Shown here: one piece after another, positions 47,936-58,849 of the stretch | How the letters are laid out: the number at the start of each line of letters is the position of its first letter | How positions within the stretch are numbered: the stretch's first letter is position 1 | From: Pediococcus acidilactici | Lineage (GTDB): Bacteria; Bacillota; Bacilli; Lactobacillales; Lactobacillaceae | Length of the DNA: 64,000 bases | Assembly (NCBI GenBank): GCA_024970065.1 | Contig: CP103908.1 | Span: forward strand, 1,178,001-1,242,000 | Direction of reading: 5' to 3' | Position numbers and translations under genes: made by a program | The notes under the pieces: generated by a model | Databases searched by the model: none | Told to the model about the DNA's origin: nothing | What the model saw: the letters and a program-made list of their open reading frames with translations, nothing else

Positions 47936-47977
47936 TAAAAAACGACTATTACGCCCAATTTAGGCATAATAGTCGTT
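47936..47977 (-). terminator. Terminator of the AI-2E-family gene
   Basis: AACGACTATTA...GCC pairs with GGC...TAATAGTCGTT (47941-47977), then six T on the minus strand. Confidence 0.88.
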
Positions 47978-48034
47978 GCTAGTTAAGACTCACAAGCTAG
48001 CCGGCTTTTATTTTCCATAAACTATTAGTTTAAA

Positions 48035-49087
48035 TCATTCAAACTCTTCTTCAATAACTTCCTTTGGATCCTTGGTCCGGCGCCGCTTAATCTTAATCCC
48101 TAACAAATCAATAAAGAAAGCCACTGTAGGAATCCCGACGATTAAGCCCCACGTTCCAATCATCTTGGCACCAATAATTAAAGTGATAAAGGTGACAAAT
48201 ACTGGTAAATCCGTGGCACCCGCCATTAAACGAGGATGTAAGAAGTATGATTCGAAAAAGTGAATTATCGCCACTAACGCGAGCACTTCGGCGACCGAAA
48301 CCAATCCGTTTGCCGAAAAAGCGACGATACTCAACGGGATTAAGGAGATCAGAACTCCGGCGACTGGAATCAGTCCGAGTACAAACACGATAATCGCCAT
48401 TAACAAAAGTTTAGGGATTCCAATTAGCCATAAACCAACCACCATTAGTCCGGTGTTTATGCTACAAATGATTAACTGAGTTTCAATCACGGTCCCTAAA
48501 ATCAAGACATACTTTCGCAGCAAATAGTATACGAGGTTAAATAGCCCTTGGTAACGACTATGCAAGATCGCGTGTCCAAAGTCCCGCAGGTGGTTGTAAG
48601 TTAGGTTGAAAACTAAGCTGAGGAATAACGCAATCATTACGTGTTCCGCTGCAATTCCAATCCGGCCTAGTTGATTCAGCCCTGACATAGCTAAGTGTTG
48701 ACTGCCCCTAACTGCCGTAGTGTTTTTAGCAATTTCATTAACGATTCCTTGAAAATATTTGTTATTAAAAGCATCGCTGCTAATTGCCTGACCGATCAGC
48801 GCAGGAATTCCTTTTAATTGGTCATAAAGCATTGAAGCCGTGAAAGAAAATACTACGGCCGCAAACGCTAACAATACCGAGTAGAAAATTAAAGTACCTA
48901 GTGGTTGGTTGACGTGCAGGTACTTTCGAATATTTTTAATTCCCACGTGGGCAACAAACGAGAAAATGACAATTAATAAAATTTGCGACATAAACCCGCG
49001 TAAAAGATACACAATTAATAACAAAGCCGCCAACGTTGTCCAAAGTTGTACCGACTTTTTTTGCCAAATCCTGATTAAAACGTCCAT
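48035..49087 (-). CDS. AI-2E family transporter
   Basis: A 350-residue membrane protein with about seven to eight hydrophobic segments and the family architecture: two N-terminal helices, an extracytoplasmic part (about 60-150), then a compact helix set (LGLIPVAGVLISLIP; HFFESYFLHPRLMAG). Despite the name, members mostly act as antiporters or exporters of unknown substrate; quorum export is not implied. It appears monocistronic, with a promoter inside the prs terminator. Confidence 0.82.
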   Translation of the reverse strand: MDVLIRIWQKKSVQLWTTLAALLLIVYLLRGFMSQILLIVIFSFVAHVGIKNIRKYLHVNQPLGTLIFYSVLLAFAAVVFSFTASMLYDQLKGIPALIGQAISSDAFNNKYFQGIVNEIAKNTTAVRGSQHLAMSGLNQLGRIGIAAEHVMIALFLSLVFNLTYNHLRDFGHAILHSRYQGLFNLVYYLLRKYVLILGTVIETQLIICSINTGLMVVGLWLIGIPKLLLMAIIVFVLGLIPVAGVLISLIPLSIVAFSANGLVSVAEVLALVAIIHFFESYFLHPRLMAGATDLPVFVTFITLIIGAKMIGTWGLIVGIPTVAFFIDLLGIKIKRRRTKDPKEVIEEEFE

Positions 49088-49110
49088 TATTTTCCTCCAA
49101 ATTATATCTT

Positions 49111-49149
49111 AAAGGGCCTGCACAAATTATAGTCTGTTGCAGGCCCTTT
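49111..49149 (-). terminator. Hairpin after prs
   Basis: AAAGGGCCTGCA pairs with TGCAGGCCCTTT, 12 bp with a 15-base loop. It lacks a long T-tract on the minus strand. The promoter TTCCAA-17-TATAAT (49126-49154) overlaps it. Confidence 0.6.
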
Positions 49150-49154
49150 TGGAA
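49126..49154 (-). promoter_or_regulatory. Promoter of the AI-2E-family gene
   Basis: TTCCAA (49149-49154), 17 bases, TATAAT (49126-49131); the -10 lies in the loop of the prs hairpin. Confidence 0.5.
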
Positions 49155-49184
49155 AATATTCATTAATATTTAATGGTTATTTAA

Positions 49185-50159
49185 TTAGTTTTTGCTTTTA
49201 AATAACGGAGCAAGGGGTCCATTGTTGTAAATCATCTTAATCGCGTTCCCTAATAAAGGTCCCACCGACAATTCTACCAGCTTTTCGAATTGCTTTTCTT
49301 CCCCAATTCTAATGGAATCGGTAACGATCACCTTAGATAATTGGGAGTTTTGCAAAATTTGGGGAGCGTTTCGTGAAAAGATTGCGTGCGTAGCCGCTCC
49401 GTAAATTTCGGTAGCCCCGGCATTGTGCAGTGCTTCCGCCGAAATGGTTAACCGGGTTCCCGTATCAATCATGTCATCAATTACCAACGCCACTTTACCC
49501 TTGACGTCCCCAATAATTTCCGTAGGGATTTCATTGAGGTTTTCCGCCGACTCTTCGTTACGGTTATCAATAATCGCAATTGGAGTTCCTAATAGTTCCG
49601 CCATGTTACGTGCACGAGAAACGCTCGCATGGTCTGGTGAAACCACAATTAGGTTCTCGGTATCAAAATTATGTTCTTGGAAATAGCTCGCTAGTAATGG
49701 AGCTGCTGCTAAATGATCTACCGGAACGTCGAAGAATCCTTGGATTTGAGGAGCATGTAAATCTAAGGTTAAAACCCGTGTAATATCATCATCTTCCAAT
49801 AAATTAGCAATCAACTTTGCCGTAATCGGTTCTCGTGAGCGGGCCTTCCGGTCTTGACGGGAATAGCCGTAATAAGGAATCACTACGTTAATTTGACGCG
49901 CACTCGCCCGCCGCAATGCATCCACCATGATTAACAATTCCATTAAAGAGTCGTTAATGGGGTCAGAAATTGATTGGATTACGTAAACTTCCGCGCCCCG
50001 GATACTTTCTTCAATATTAACTTGGATTTCTCCATCGCTAAATTGCTTAATGGTTGCCTTTCCTAATGGAATTCCTACTTCGTGTGCAATTTTTTCCGCT
50101 AACGCCCGATTCGAATTTAAAGAGAATATTTTCATTCTTCTTTTTGCTTTGCTTTCCAC
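49185..50159 (-). CDS. prs: Ribose-phosphate pyrophosphokinase
   Basis: Makes PRPP from ribose-5-phosphate and ATP, for nucleotide, His and Trp synthesis. 324 residues, the usual length, with [10 protein letters not shown], the PRPP loop [14 protein letters not shown] and [11 protein letters not shown]. The start is GTG at 50159 with GGAGG 7 bases upstream; the next in-frame ATG is 8 codons later. Own promoter at 50189-50218. Confidence 0.95.
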   Translation of the reverse strand: MESKAKRRMKIFSLNSNRALAEKIAHEVGIPLGKATIKQFSDGEIQVNIEESIRGAEVYVIQSISDPINDSLMELLIMVDALRRASARQINVVIPYYGYSRQDRKARSREPITAKLIANLLEDDDITRVLTLDLHAPQIQGFFDVPVDHLAAAPLLASYFQEHNFDTENLIVVSPDHASVSRARNMAELLGTPIAIIDNRNEESAENLNEIPTEIIGDVKGKVALVIDDMIDTGTRLTISAEALHNAGATEIYGAATHAIFSRNAPQILQNSQLSKVIVTDSIRIGEEKQFEKLVELSVGPLLGNAIKMIYNNGPLAPLFKSKN

Positions 50160-50188
50160 GGCTAAACCTCCAATTTTTATCTACCGCT

Positions 50189-50218
50189 ATTATAGCCACC
50201 TTTAGCTACCGACTTCAA
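50189..50218 (-). promoter_or_regulatory. prs promoter
   Basis: TTGAAG (50213-50218), 18 bases, perfect TATAAT (50189-50194) on the minus strand. Confidence 0.7.
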
Positions 50219-50225
50219 CAACTAC

Positions 50226-52733
50226 TTAAAGAAAATCACGGGGAGTCACCCCGGCCATCCCAATCATGGGGTCAATTTGGCCAGTTTCAATTAACTGGTT
50301 AGTTAAAATTGTTGGCTCATTATCGACATTGTTCTCCGTCGCCGTCGCCGGAACCGAAGCTGCTTGAACATCATCATTTTTAGCCTCCCCAACTTCTTTG
50401 CTTGGTTCTTTAACGTCTTGCGTTGTTGGCTGAACGTTCGTTGTCGAAACTTGGGGGTTAAGTCGCTTAACTAACCCAGTTTGTCGGTTAGCCGATTCAT
50501 TTTCTACCGCCCGTTGGTAAGCATCCACTTCTCCTAAAAGGATAATCGAACTTGCCGCGCGGGTCAGTCCCGTGTACAACAGGTTGCGTTGTAACATTCG
50601 GTAATACTGTCGTACCATGGGCAAAATCACGACCGGAAATTCACTACCCTGGGATTTATGAATCGAAACGCAATACGCCAGCGTTAGTTGATTTAAATCA
50701 TTTTTTCCGTACGTGACTTCATTACCGTCATAATCCACGATTAATTGTGCGTGCCCCTTACCAGCTTTTTCGGTAACAATTCCGGTAACTTCGCCCATGT
50801 CCCCGTTAAAAATGTTGTTTTCGGGAGCATTGACTAATTGTAAAACTTTATCGCCAATCCGAAATTGCTGATGATTTGCTTCAAGATACTTCGGATGGTC
50901 GGTTTGCGGTGGATTAAGTACTTTTTGTAAATGCCGGTTAATTTCATCGATTCCCGCTGCACCCCGGTACATCGGTGCTAAAACTTGCAGATCATTTTTG
51001 GATAATCCGCGTGCAACTGCCCGTTGAGCAATTTGATCAATTGCATCCGCAACCTGGTAGGCGGTTGCTTTAATGAAGGATTTATCAGGTCGATTTTCGG
51101 TAAAATGTTCCGGCAGCTTTCCATTTTGAATACTATGAGCCAGCTGAATAATAGAAGAATCTTGTTCTTGCCGATAAATCTTCGTTAACGAAATCGTGGG
51201 TATCTTTTGACTGCGGATTAAGTCGCTGAAAACTTGTCCCGGTCCCACCGAAGGCAACTGATCCTTATCACCAACTAAAACAACTTGCATTTCAGCGTTA
51301 ATGGCCGAAATCAAGGTGTTGAACAATCCCGTATCCACCATGGACATTTCGTCAACAACGAGAAGTGAACCACTCAGTTCCTGAATTTGTTCGTCATGTA
51401 AATCATCATTTCCGTTTAATCCTAACAACCGGTGAATGGTTTTAGCGGGAATCCCCGTAACCTCACTCAGTCGCTTAGCAGCCCGGCCAGTTGGCGCAGC
51501 TAATTGAATGGGGTAATCCTGTTCCGTATTCGCGTTAGGATCCAGGTCTAAATCGTGTAATTCCGCAAAGCTATTGATTAACCCCTTTACAATGGTGGTT
51601 TTACCAGTTCCCGGTCCCCCGGTAACGATGGTAATTCCATGTGACAGAGCCATTTTAATTGCGGCATTTTGGGTCTCATCATACTCCAAAGCGAGGTTCT
51701 TTTCTGCCCGCTTAATTGCCTTATCGACCGCCTTTTCGTTGACTTTTGGCGGATTTTTAAGTAGATGCTGGAGTTGATAACTAATTGCTTCTTCAGCCTG
51801 ATAGAGCCATTTTAAGTAAATCTGGCCATTTTCGCCAACGACCCGTCCCTGTTTGCCTAGCTCTAACACTTGCTCAGCAATCTGTTCGGCGCTAATGTCG
51901 CCTCCCAATAATTGCTGCGTTCTTTGTAGCATGGTTTCCGCAACCACGTAGGTGTCTCCGGTGCTGTTACACCATTCTTGAATTGTCGCTAAAATCCCAC
52001 TTTGTAACCGCCCCGGAAAATCAGCAGGAAAGTTGAGTTGGCGTCCAATCGCATCAACCCGTTTAAAGCCAATATTTTCAATATCGTTCGCTAATTGGTA
52101 GGGGTTTTCTTCGATAATTTTCAAAGTATCTTCGCGATATTTGGCAATTACGTTATCCGCAGTCTTTCCCGAAATTCCCAAATCGGCTAATTTGATTAAG
52201 ATTTTTTCCATCCCGTTGGATTCTGCCAGTACCGTTTCAATTACGTCTGCCTGCGCACTGGATAAACCAATATCCCTTAAAACTTGGGCGTTGTCCTTGA
52301 TTACTTCGATGGCGTCCATCCCTAGTTGTCTAACGATCTTTTCCGCAGTCTTTTTGCCAATCCCTTTGAATTGCGAGCTAGCAAAGTATTCCACCAGCCC
52401 TTCCTTGGTATCCGGCCCCAACCGGCTGGCCTGACTTAGTTGAATCTGCGTTCCGTACTTAGGATGTTCCACTAATTTACCTTTGAATTGGTACTTAGCA
52501 CCCTCTTGGACTTCGGCCATGTTGCCAGTTACCACAATTTGGGGCTCATGCCAGTCAAAATCTTGGTCAACCACGTCAATCAGAACTACCTTAAATAAGC
52601 TAGTGGGACTCTCAAAAAAGACGGCGTTAACCGTACCAGTTAACTCCACCACTTTATTCTTCGGGACGTTCTTCTTTTGCGGCACCGTCGCCGAATCTTC
52701 ATCATCAAAAAGGTTTAATTTTTCAACTGCCAT
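50226..52733 (-). CDS. recD2: ATP-dependent RecD2-type DNA helicase
   Basis: An 835-residue helicase of the RecD2 class with a 5'-3' motor, acting in repair and replication independently of RecBCD. An N-terminal OB/HhH region (to about 240) precedes Walker A TGGPGTGKTT (371-380), DEMSMVD, GDKDQLPSVG and the late SIHKSQGSEF. The final ~90 residues are polar and variable, ending GMAGVTPRDFL. It starts in TAATG overlap with the TPR gene. Confidence 0.93.
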   Translation of the reverse strand: MAVEKLNLFDDEDSATVPQKKNVPKNKVVELTGTVNAVFFESPTSLFKVVLIDVVDQDFDWHEPQIVVTGNMAEVQEGAKYQFKGKLVEHPKYGTQIQLSQASRLGPDTKEGLVEYFASSQFKGIGKKTAEKIVRQLGMDAIEVIKDNAQVLRDIGLSSAQADVIETVLAESNGMEKILIKLADLGISGKTADNVIAKYREDTLKIIEENPYQLANDIENIGFKRVDAIGRQLNFPADFPGRLQSGILATIQEWCNSTGDTYVVAETMLQRTQQLLGGDISAEQIAEQVLELGKQGRVVGENGQIYLKWLYQAEEAISYQLQHLLKNPPKVNEKAVDKAIKRAEKNLALEYDETQNAAIKMALSHGITIVTGGPGTGKTTIVKGLINSFAELHDLDLDPNANTEQDYPIQLAAPTGRAAKRLSEVTGIPAKTIHRLLGLNGNDDLHDEQIQELSGSLLVVDEMSMVDTGLFNTLISAINAEMQVVLVGDKDQLPSVGPGQVFSDLIRSQKIPTISLTKIYRQEQDSSIIQLAHSIQNGKLPEHFTENRPDKSFIKATAYQVADAIDQIAQRAVARGLSKNDLQVLAPMYRGAAGIDEINRHLQKVLNPPQTDHPKYLEANHQQFRIGDKVLQLVNAPENNIFNGDMGEVTGIVTEKAGKGHAQLIVDYDGNEVTYGKNDLNQLTLAYCVSIHKSQGSEFPVVILPMVRQYYRMLQRNLLYTGLTRAASSIILLGEVDAYQRAVENESANRQTGLVKRLNPQVSTTNVQPTTQDVKEPSKEVGEAKNDDVQAASVPATATENNVDNEPTILTNQLIETGQIDPMIGMAGVTPRDFL

Positions 52734-53383
52734 TAATCCGCTTCCTTTGACGAATGCAATAACTTATCAATGTCAACTAATCGCTGCTTTGCTTTTGCAA
52801 AGAATTCGGGATCCCGTTGCTTTGCCCTTACAAAGTAATCGTTATCCGGTTTCTTGGTTAAGGTCATCTCGACCACTCCCCGGTTAAATAATAATTTCGC
52901 GGTATCTTTATTTTTTAACGCCACGTCATAATATTTTTGGGCCGCCTCGGCTTCCCCCATTGCTAAATTAATATCTCCTAGCAACTCGTTAGTTTCTGGA
53001 TCTTGTTGATGCTGCTCTAAAGCGGTCAGTGCAAACGCAAAGGCTAGCTTATACTGACTTTGTGCAAAATACCCTTGTGCAATCATTAAATTAGCGTCGT
53101 GGCGATACTGGGGGTCTTTAACGGTTTGAAAAGTGGTATTAGCCCGTTCATAAAGTCCCGCCGCGTAATAAACGTTACCTAATCCGTAAGTTAGTAAATC
53201 TCGGCTCGCTTGGTCGTCAAAAAGCCCCCGCGCCTTCACCAGAAGTTCTTCAGCCTGGTCAAAGCTTTGCTGGTTTACCAAGACCGTGGCCAAAGCATAA
53301 TAGTTTTGGGCCTCGTGGGGATCCTGGTCAATTTTTTGAATCAATTCATGAACTAAATTTTGCTTTTCGTCTTTTTCCGTCAT
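52733..53383 (-). CDS. Tetratricopeptide-repeat protein
   Basis: A 216-residue soluble protein with four or five TPR units (NYYALATVLVNQQSFDQAEELL, YGLGNVYYAAGLYERANTTF, NLMIAQGYFAQSQYKLAF, NELLGDINLAMGEAEAAQ). TPR proteins bind other proteins; the partner is unknown. It lies between the phosphatase gene (9 bases upstream) and recD2 (one-base overlap). A related gene is found at this position in other lactobacilli. Confidence 0.85.
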   Translation of the reverse strand: MTEKDEKQNLVHELIQKIDQDPHEAQNYYALATVLVNQQSFDQAEELLVKARGLFDDQASRDLLTYGLGNVYYAAGLYERANTTFQTVKDPQYRHDANLMIAQGYFAQSQYKLAFAFALTALEQHQQDPETNELLGDINLAMGEAEAAQKYYDVALKNKDTAKLLFNRGVVEMTLTKKPDNDYFVRAKQRDPEFFAKAKQRLVDIDKLLHSSKEAD

Positions 53384-53392
53384 CTTTTCACC

Positions 53393-54067
53393 TTAAATTA
53401 CATCCGTAGGATCAGTTTTTTTAGTTAAGTAGCTGGTATCGTTCCAATCCAGGAGCTGGTAAGTCTTCCCCAGGTCCCGGGTTTCCAAAATGGTGGTACT
53501 GGTATTAGCAAGCCCACCCCGTTTTCGCAAGTCGGCCAACGGAACTTCCAATAGTGCGTTAATAATCGCATTTAACGCTGCCCCATGGCTTACAATAATT
53601 ACCTGATCATCGTCGCCAGGATTCGCTTCGCAGATTCGCAAAATTGCTGGGCGCATTCGTTCAATCAGGTGCTGAAAAGTTTCTCCCTTAATTCGTGCGG
53701 GAAAATAGCGATCGGGGTGGTTCCGGAAGGCATCTACTTCTTCGGCAAACTCCCTTTCTACGTCGACGAACTTCCTTCCTTCCATAATTCCCAAGTCAAA
53801 TTCTCGTAACCGGCTGAGGATCGTTAATGGAATCGGATGTCCTTGTAATTCGTCCAATTCGTGTTGCAACGTCGTCGCCGTTACCCGCGCTCTTCGCAAT
53901 GGGCTAGCGTAGATATGTTGAAAATTTTGGGGAGCTAAAAAAGCGGCCAATTGTTTAATTTCCGCATAGCTTTCTTTTAACAATGGTGAGTCGCCCTTTG
54001 CTCCTTGGTAACGGCCCTCTAAATTCCATTCGGTCTTTCCATGTCTTACAAAATATAATTTTGTCAA
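53393..54067 (-). CDS. Histidine phosphatase (phosphoglycerate mutase-like)
   Basis: A 224-residue member of the histidine phosphatase superfamily: phospho-His in LYFVRHGKTEWN near residue 9, second catalytic His in IIVSHGAALN. Most likely a phosphatase on a small or sugar phosphate; being of the GpmB type, not a housekeeping phosphoglycerate mutase. The likely start is TTG at 54067 since RxLTKLYFVRHG homologues begin there; a GTG 11 codons upstream is also open. Confidence 0.85.
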   Translation of the reverse strand: MTKLYFVRHGKTEWNLEGRYQGAKGDSPLLKESYAEIKQLAAFLAPQNFQHIYASPLRRARVTATTLQHELDELQGHPIPLTILSRLREFDLGIMEGRKFVDVEREFAEEVDAFRNHPDRYFPARIKGETFQHLIERMRPAILRICEANPGDDDQVIIVSHGAALNAIINALLEVPLADLRKRGGLANTSTTILETRDLGKTYQLLDWNDTSYLTKKTDPTDVI

Positions 54068-54155
54068 ATCTCTCGTCCCTTTATCAATGTGTTTACCCAC
54101 TATTTTAACATTAAACGCTAGATTGGTAATAGTAACGCGAGCCTTTTCGCCGCAA

Positions 54156-54189
54156 AGAAAAAGGCTAGGGAAAAATTTTTCCTAGCCTT
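54156..54189 (-). terminator. Terminator of mnmA
   Basis: AAGGCTAGG pairs with CCTAGCCTT (54161-54189; inner A/T runs extend it) and is followed by T5. A second hairpin at 54209-54241 (ACCGTCA...TGGCGGT with GCGCGT/ACGCG) precedes it in transcription order. Confidence 0.85.
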
Positions 54190-54289
54190 GTTTAGTATTC
54201 TTTTTGACACCGCCACGCGTTTTAACGCGCTGACGGTTACTATAGCTAAATTAGGATTGCCCAACACGTAAAAGTTAGTAATTTTACTT

Positions 54290-55429
<1,140 letters not shown>

Positions 55430-55549
55430 TCACCATCATTTCTAGAGATTCTGGAGAATCTTACGATTGAAGGTCGCAATAAATCCAGTAAATTACATTC
55501 TATAACAATCAATTCTGAAATTCCACCGTTAACAAAAAGTTAGTAAAAA

Positions 55550-55891
55550 TTATTCTTGCACGAGGACTTCCCGTTCCAATAGTTGGTCAATAATGAAGTG
55601 ATATTGTTCCACTAAGGGTTGGTCCTGTTCGCGCTTGAAGATGTTTGCTTTTTGCATTCCGTTAGCGGTCACCGTGCTCATTTTAAATGCTGAAAAATCA
55701 GGTTTGATCATTATTTTTAACTTGATGCCCTGGTTGTACGGTGAAGTGGCATCCAATGACCGTTCCAAAATAAAGGTTCCGTTGTTTTTAGTGGTGAATC
55801 CTAAGTCAGTTAACGTATAACGTTTCAAGTTTTCGCTAAGCCGGTAGACGTGGGGGTCCCCAGCAATGGTAACTTCTTTAGTAAATGCCAT
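55550..55891 (-). CDS. DUF1831 family protein
   Basis: A 113-residue protein of the DUF1831 family, small and beta-rich, function unknown. It lies between the cysteine desulfurase and mnmA genes, which is typical in lactobacilli; a role in thiolation is only suggested by that context. Confidence 0.75.
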   Translation of the reverse strand: MAFTKEVTIAGDPHVYRLSENLKRYTLTDLGFTTKNNGTFILERSLDATSPYNQGIKLKIMIKPDFSAFKMSTVTANGMQKANIFKREQDQPLVEQYHFIIDQLLEREVLVQE

Positions 55892-55903
55892 GCCTGCATC
55901 TCC

Positions 55904-57064
55904 TTACTTTTGTTTTAAGTGCTTTAAGCGCTCTTCGATAGCAATGATTTGCTCACACAAATAGTCAACGTCTTCCGCAGTGGTGTTTTTACCAAAGCTA
56001 ATTCGAATCGATTCCCCAATTCGTGGCGAATCGGCCCCGTACATCGCCGTGAGTACGTGGGAAGGTTCCAGACTCCCCGCCGTGCAAGCTGAACCACCGG
56101 ATATAGCTACCCCGGCTAAATCCAAATTAGTTTGCATCACGTAGGTCGACATTCCCTTCAACCAGATGTTAAAGACGTGTTGCAAATTGTCTGGCGAAAG
56201 TGAGCCATTAATTGCAAAATCAACGTCATGGTCTTTGAGCTGCTGGATAATTTGTTGCTTGAAACCGGCATAGCGTTTTTGCAAGTCAGCTTTAGTCTGC
56301 TCATCCAGCAAACTTACTGCCTTAGCAAACCCGGCTAGGTTAGCAACGTTTTCCGTACCAGCACGGCGTTTATCTTCTTGTTCACCGCCGCGGACAAAAC
56401 TATCAAAGTTAACCGCTTCGTTTTTGTATAGAAAACCAGTCATTTTAGGACCGTTGAGCTTATGTGCCGACGTGGACAAGAGGTCGATATGGTCTCGCTT
56501 CACGTCAATATCTAACAAACCGTAAGCTTGAACCGCATCGGTATGGAAAACTGCTTGATGATCCTTTAAAATTTCGCCAATTTCATGGATCGGCATCCGG
56601 CTTCCCACTTCGTTGTTCCCCATCATAATGCTAACTAAGATGGTTTGGTCGTCTAGGACTTCTTTAAACTGATCTAAGCTAATTACCCCGTCTTCGTTAA
56701 CGTCTAAATAAACTACGTCAAAGCCCATTTCCTCTAAATGAGCCATTGGCTTTAGTACGGACGGATGTTCAATCTTAGTAGTGATGACCCGTTTACCAAG
56801 CTTGCGGTTGCGTAAAGCCACCTGCGTAATGGCCGTATTATTGCTTTCGGTCCCCCCGCTGGTAAAGATTATTTCATCGTCGTTGGTATTAATGCTTTGG
56901 GCGATCACGTGCCGTGCTTCATCCAATTGGGCCCGTGCTTGTCGACCAAAGCCGTGTAAGCTAGAGGCATTCCCCCAGTTATTTTTAAGTTGGTCAGCAA
57001 TGACATCCACTACTTCAGGAGCAGTCGGTGTAGTCGCCGCATTATCTAAATATACTTGTTTCAC
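55904..57064 (-). CDS. Cysteine desulfurase (IscS/NifS-like)
   Basis: A 386-residue PLP enzyme moving sulfur from cysteine to carriers. K202 in STSAHKLNGPK binds PLP, the sulfur-carrying C327 is in GGSACTAGS, and H100/HTDAVQ complete the site. It lies upstream of mnmA, which points to tRNA thiolation as its main task, with Fe-S assembly possible. It overlaps mtnN by 4 bases (ATGA). Confidence 0.93.
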   Translation of the reverse strand: MKQVYLDNAATTPTAPEVVDVIADQLKNNWGNASSLHGFGRQARAQLDEARHVIAQSINTNDDEIIFTSGGTESNNTAITQVALRNRKLGKRVITTKIEHPSVLKPMAHLEEMGFDVVYLDVNEDGVISLDQFKEVLDDQTILVSIMMGNNEVGSRMPIHEIGEILKDHQAVFHTDAVQAYGLLDIDVKRDHIDLLSTSAHKLNGPKMTGFLYKNEAVNFDSFVRGGEQEDKRRAGTENVANLAGFAKAVSLLDEQTKADLQKRYAGFKQQIIQQLKDHDVDFAINGSLSPDNLQHVFNIWLKGMSTYVMQTNLDLAGVAISGGSACTAGSLEPSHVLTAMYGADSPRIGESIRISFGKNTTAEDVDYLCEQIIAIEERLKHLKQK

Positions 57065-57765
57065 GCTTGCTTCCCTTCCATCTTAAATAAATCAATTAAC
57101 ATGTTAGCAGAACGTTTCCCTGCTTCAATGATAAATTCGTCAAAGGATACTCCCGCTTCGTCATCCCCGGTGTCAGACATTGTCCGAACCACGATAAAGG
57201 GTTTACGGAACTGATGGGCAACTTGTCCAATGGCTGCCCCCTCCATTTCACAACATAACGCATCGGGAAAATGACCTAAAATTGCTTGAACCTTTTCTTG
57301 GCTCGCAATAAATTGGTCACCGGTGACGATTAATCCAGTTTTCACGTTGAGGTTAGTATCCTGAGCTGCTTGTTTAAACTTTTCTATTAGCGCTGGATCC
57401 GCCGCATAACGCGCAACGTCCTGTTCTGGCAATTGACCATAAGCATACCCAAATGCGGTAGCGTCAACGTCATGATAAGCAACTTCCGAAGAAAGCACCA
57501 CGTCGCCGACCGCAAGTCCTTGCCCAATTCCACCAGCGGAACCGGAATGAATTAACGCATCCACCTTAAAATTAGTAATCAAAATTGCGGCAGTAATCCC
57601 GGCTTCAACTTTGCCAATTCCGGAGCGGACTAGCACAACTTCGACATCTTCAATACGCCCTTCGTAAAAAATGACCCCGTTAATATCCGTTTGTTTAGTT
57701 AACTCAAGATTTTCCTTAAGTGCTTTAATTTCTTCTTCCATTGCGCAAATTACGCCATACTTCAT
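57061..57765 (-). CDS. mtnN: 5'-methylthioadenosine/S-adenosylhomocysteine nucleosidase
   Basis: Cleaves MTA and SAH, removing SAM by-products and feeding AI-2 precursors. 234 residues with the family features MKYGVICAMEEEI, GSAGGIGQGL and CEMEGAAIGQVAH (catalytic Glu). The start is the ATG at 57765, 8 bases after GGTGG; a GTG four codons earlier overlaps that site. Confidence 0.93.
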   Translation of the reverse strand: MKYGVICAMEEEIKALKENLELTKQTDINGVIFYEGRIEDVEVVLVRSGIGKVEAGITAAILITNFKVDALIHSGSAGGIGQGLAVGDVVLSSEVAYHDVDATAFGYAYGQLPEQDVARYAADPALIEKFKQAAQDTNLNVKTGLIVTGDQFIASQEKVQAILGHFPDALCCEMEGAAIGQVAHQFRKPFIVVRTMSDTGDDEAGVSFDEFIIEAGKRSANMLIDLFKMEGKQA

Positions 57766-57777
57766 CTTCTTTTCCAC

Positions 57778-58029
57778 CTATCCTATAAAAAATAAAACGA
57801 GAAATACTAATACAATTCCGACCGCTAAAAGGGCAATCGCAATGTTGAGTTTCTTTGCTAAAGCGCGACTTTTTTCTTCAGCGATTTCATCGGTACTAAA
57901 CCGCTGTTCACGACTCGTCCGTAACCGTGATTCATTTTTAGAATCTTCACTTGTAGAAGTTTCCTCCGACGCCTTTTGTGCGTGAATTTTTTTCTGGTAT
58001 TCCGCACGGGTTTGATTCTTTTCGTCCAA
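57778..58029 (-). CDS. Small C-terminal-anchored protein of unknown function
   Basis: Not recognised. About 83 residues: a highly charged, helical stretch (ASEETSTSEDSKNESRLRTSREQR) then one C-terminal membrane helix (ALLAVGIVLVFLVLFFIG). It sits between Nudix and mtnN. The start is uncertain: TTG at 58029 with AGGTGA close by, or a longer TTG start at 58059 inside the Nudix gene. Confidence 0.6.
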   Translation of the reverse strand: MDEKNQTRAEYQKKIHAQKASEETSTSEDSKNESRLRTSREQRFSTDEIAEEKSRALAKKLNIAIALLAVGIVLVFLVLFFIG

Positions 58030-58037
58030 AAAATCAC

Positions 58038-58577
58038 CTACTTTGTGGTCGCCTGCCAATGATAAATTGCAAGCACCGTTTTTGCATCTTCAATTTTACC
58101 GTCTTCGATTGCTTTTAGCGCTTCGGATAGTGAAAGTTCAAAAACTTTTAAGTTTTCACCTTGGTCCCGCGGTAATTTATCTTCCACCGGTTTTAAATCC
58201 GTCGCTTTATAAACCGTCATGTATTCGTCCGTAAAGCCTGGCGCGGAATAAAAGCCGACCATTTTTTCGATCTTTCCGGCAGCGTAGCCCGTTTCTTCGT
58301 TTAATTCTCGCTTAGCAGTTTCCAAAAAGTCTTCTCCAGGTTCCACTTTGCCAGCGGGAATTTCAATCGTTGGTTTAGCTACTGGCGCCCGCCACTGCTT
58401 TTCAAAAAGGGCTTTGCCATCCGTAGTCAACGCCAAGATTGCAATTGCGTCTTGGTGTTTGACTACGTCTCGATTAGCTAACGTGCCATCCGGTAACTCT
58501 ACCGTTTGTTGGTAGACGTCAACAATTTCTCCCTTATAACGGGAAACTGACTTAACTACTTTTTCTTCTAAATCCAT
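58038..58577 (-). CDS. Nudix hydrolase, ADP-ribose pyrophosphatase type
   Basis: A 179-residue Nudix enzyme. The Nudix box GX5EX7REUXEEXGU is intact in GKVEPGEDFLETAKRELNEE(TG) around residues 77-98. Sequence type (with IPAG before the box) matches ADP-ribose pyrophosphatase NudF. It starts in TAATG overlap with the cold-shock gene. Confidence 0.9.
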   Translation of the reverse strand: MDLEEKVVKSVSRYKGEIVDVYQQTVELPDGTLANRDVVKHQDAIAILALTTDGKALFEKQWRAPVAKPTIEIPAGKVEPGEDFLETAKRELNEETGYAAGKIEKMVGFYSAPGFTDEYMTVYKATDLKPVEDKLPRDQGENLKVFELSLSEALKAIEDGKIEDAKTVLAIYHWQATTK

Positions 58578-58789
58578 TACTCCTGTTCTCCCTTACGAAA
58601 TACTTTTACAGCCACCAACCCTTTGGGACCCTCAGCCACCATTAGTTGGACGACTTCGTTTTCATCTAAAGTTTTAAAATCGTCGGATTGCACCGCACTG
58701 TAATGTACAAAGGCTTGCTCCCCATCGTCAAGTTTGATGAAGCCGTACCCCTTGGTTTTATCAAAACTCGTTACCGTACCAGTTTCCAA
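58577..58789 (-). CDS. Cold-shock domain protein
   Basis: A 70-residue single cold-shock domain. RNP1 is KGYGFIKLDDG and the second motif is QAFVHYSAV, so it binds single-stranded nucleic acid. It is divergent from the usual CspA family in spacing and in its C-terminus. The start is TTG at 58789 with AAAGGAG 8 bases upstream; a GTG at 58798 is within the site. First gene of the cold-shock/Nudix group. Confidence 0.85.
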   Translation of the reverse strand: METGTVTSFDKTKGYGFIKLDDGEQAFVHYSAVQSDDFKTLDENEVVQLMVAEGPKGLVAVKVFRKGEQE

Positions 58790-58849
58790 ATTGCCCACTC
58801 CTTTTATTATTTAATACCATCATAATCGTGAGAACTACTTCTGTAAATT

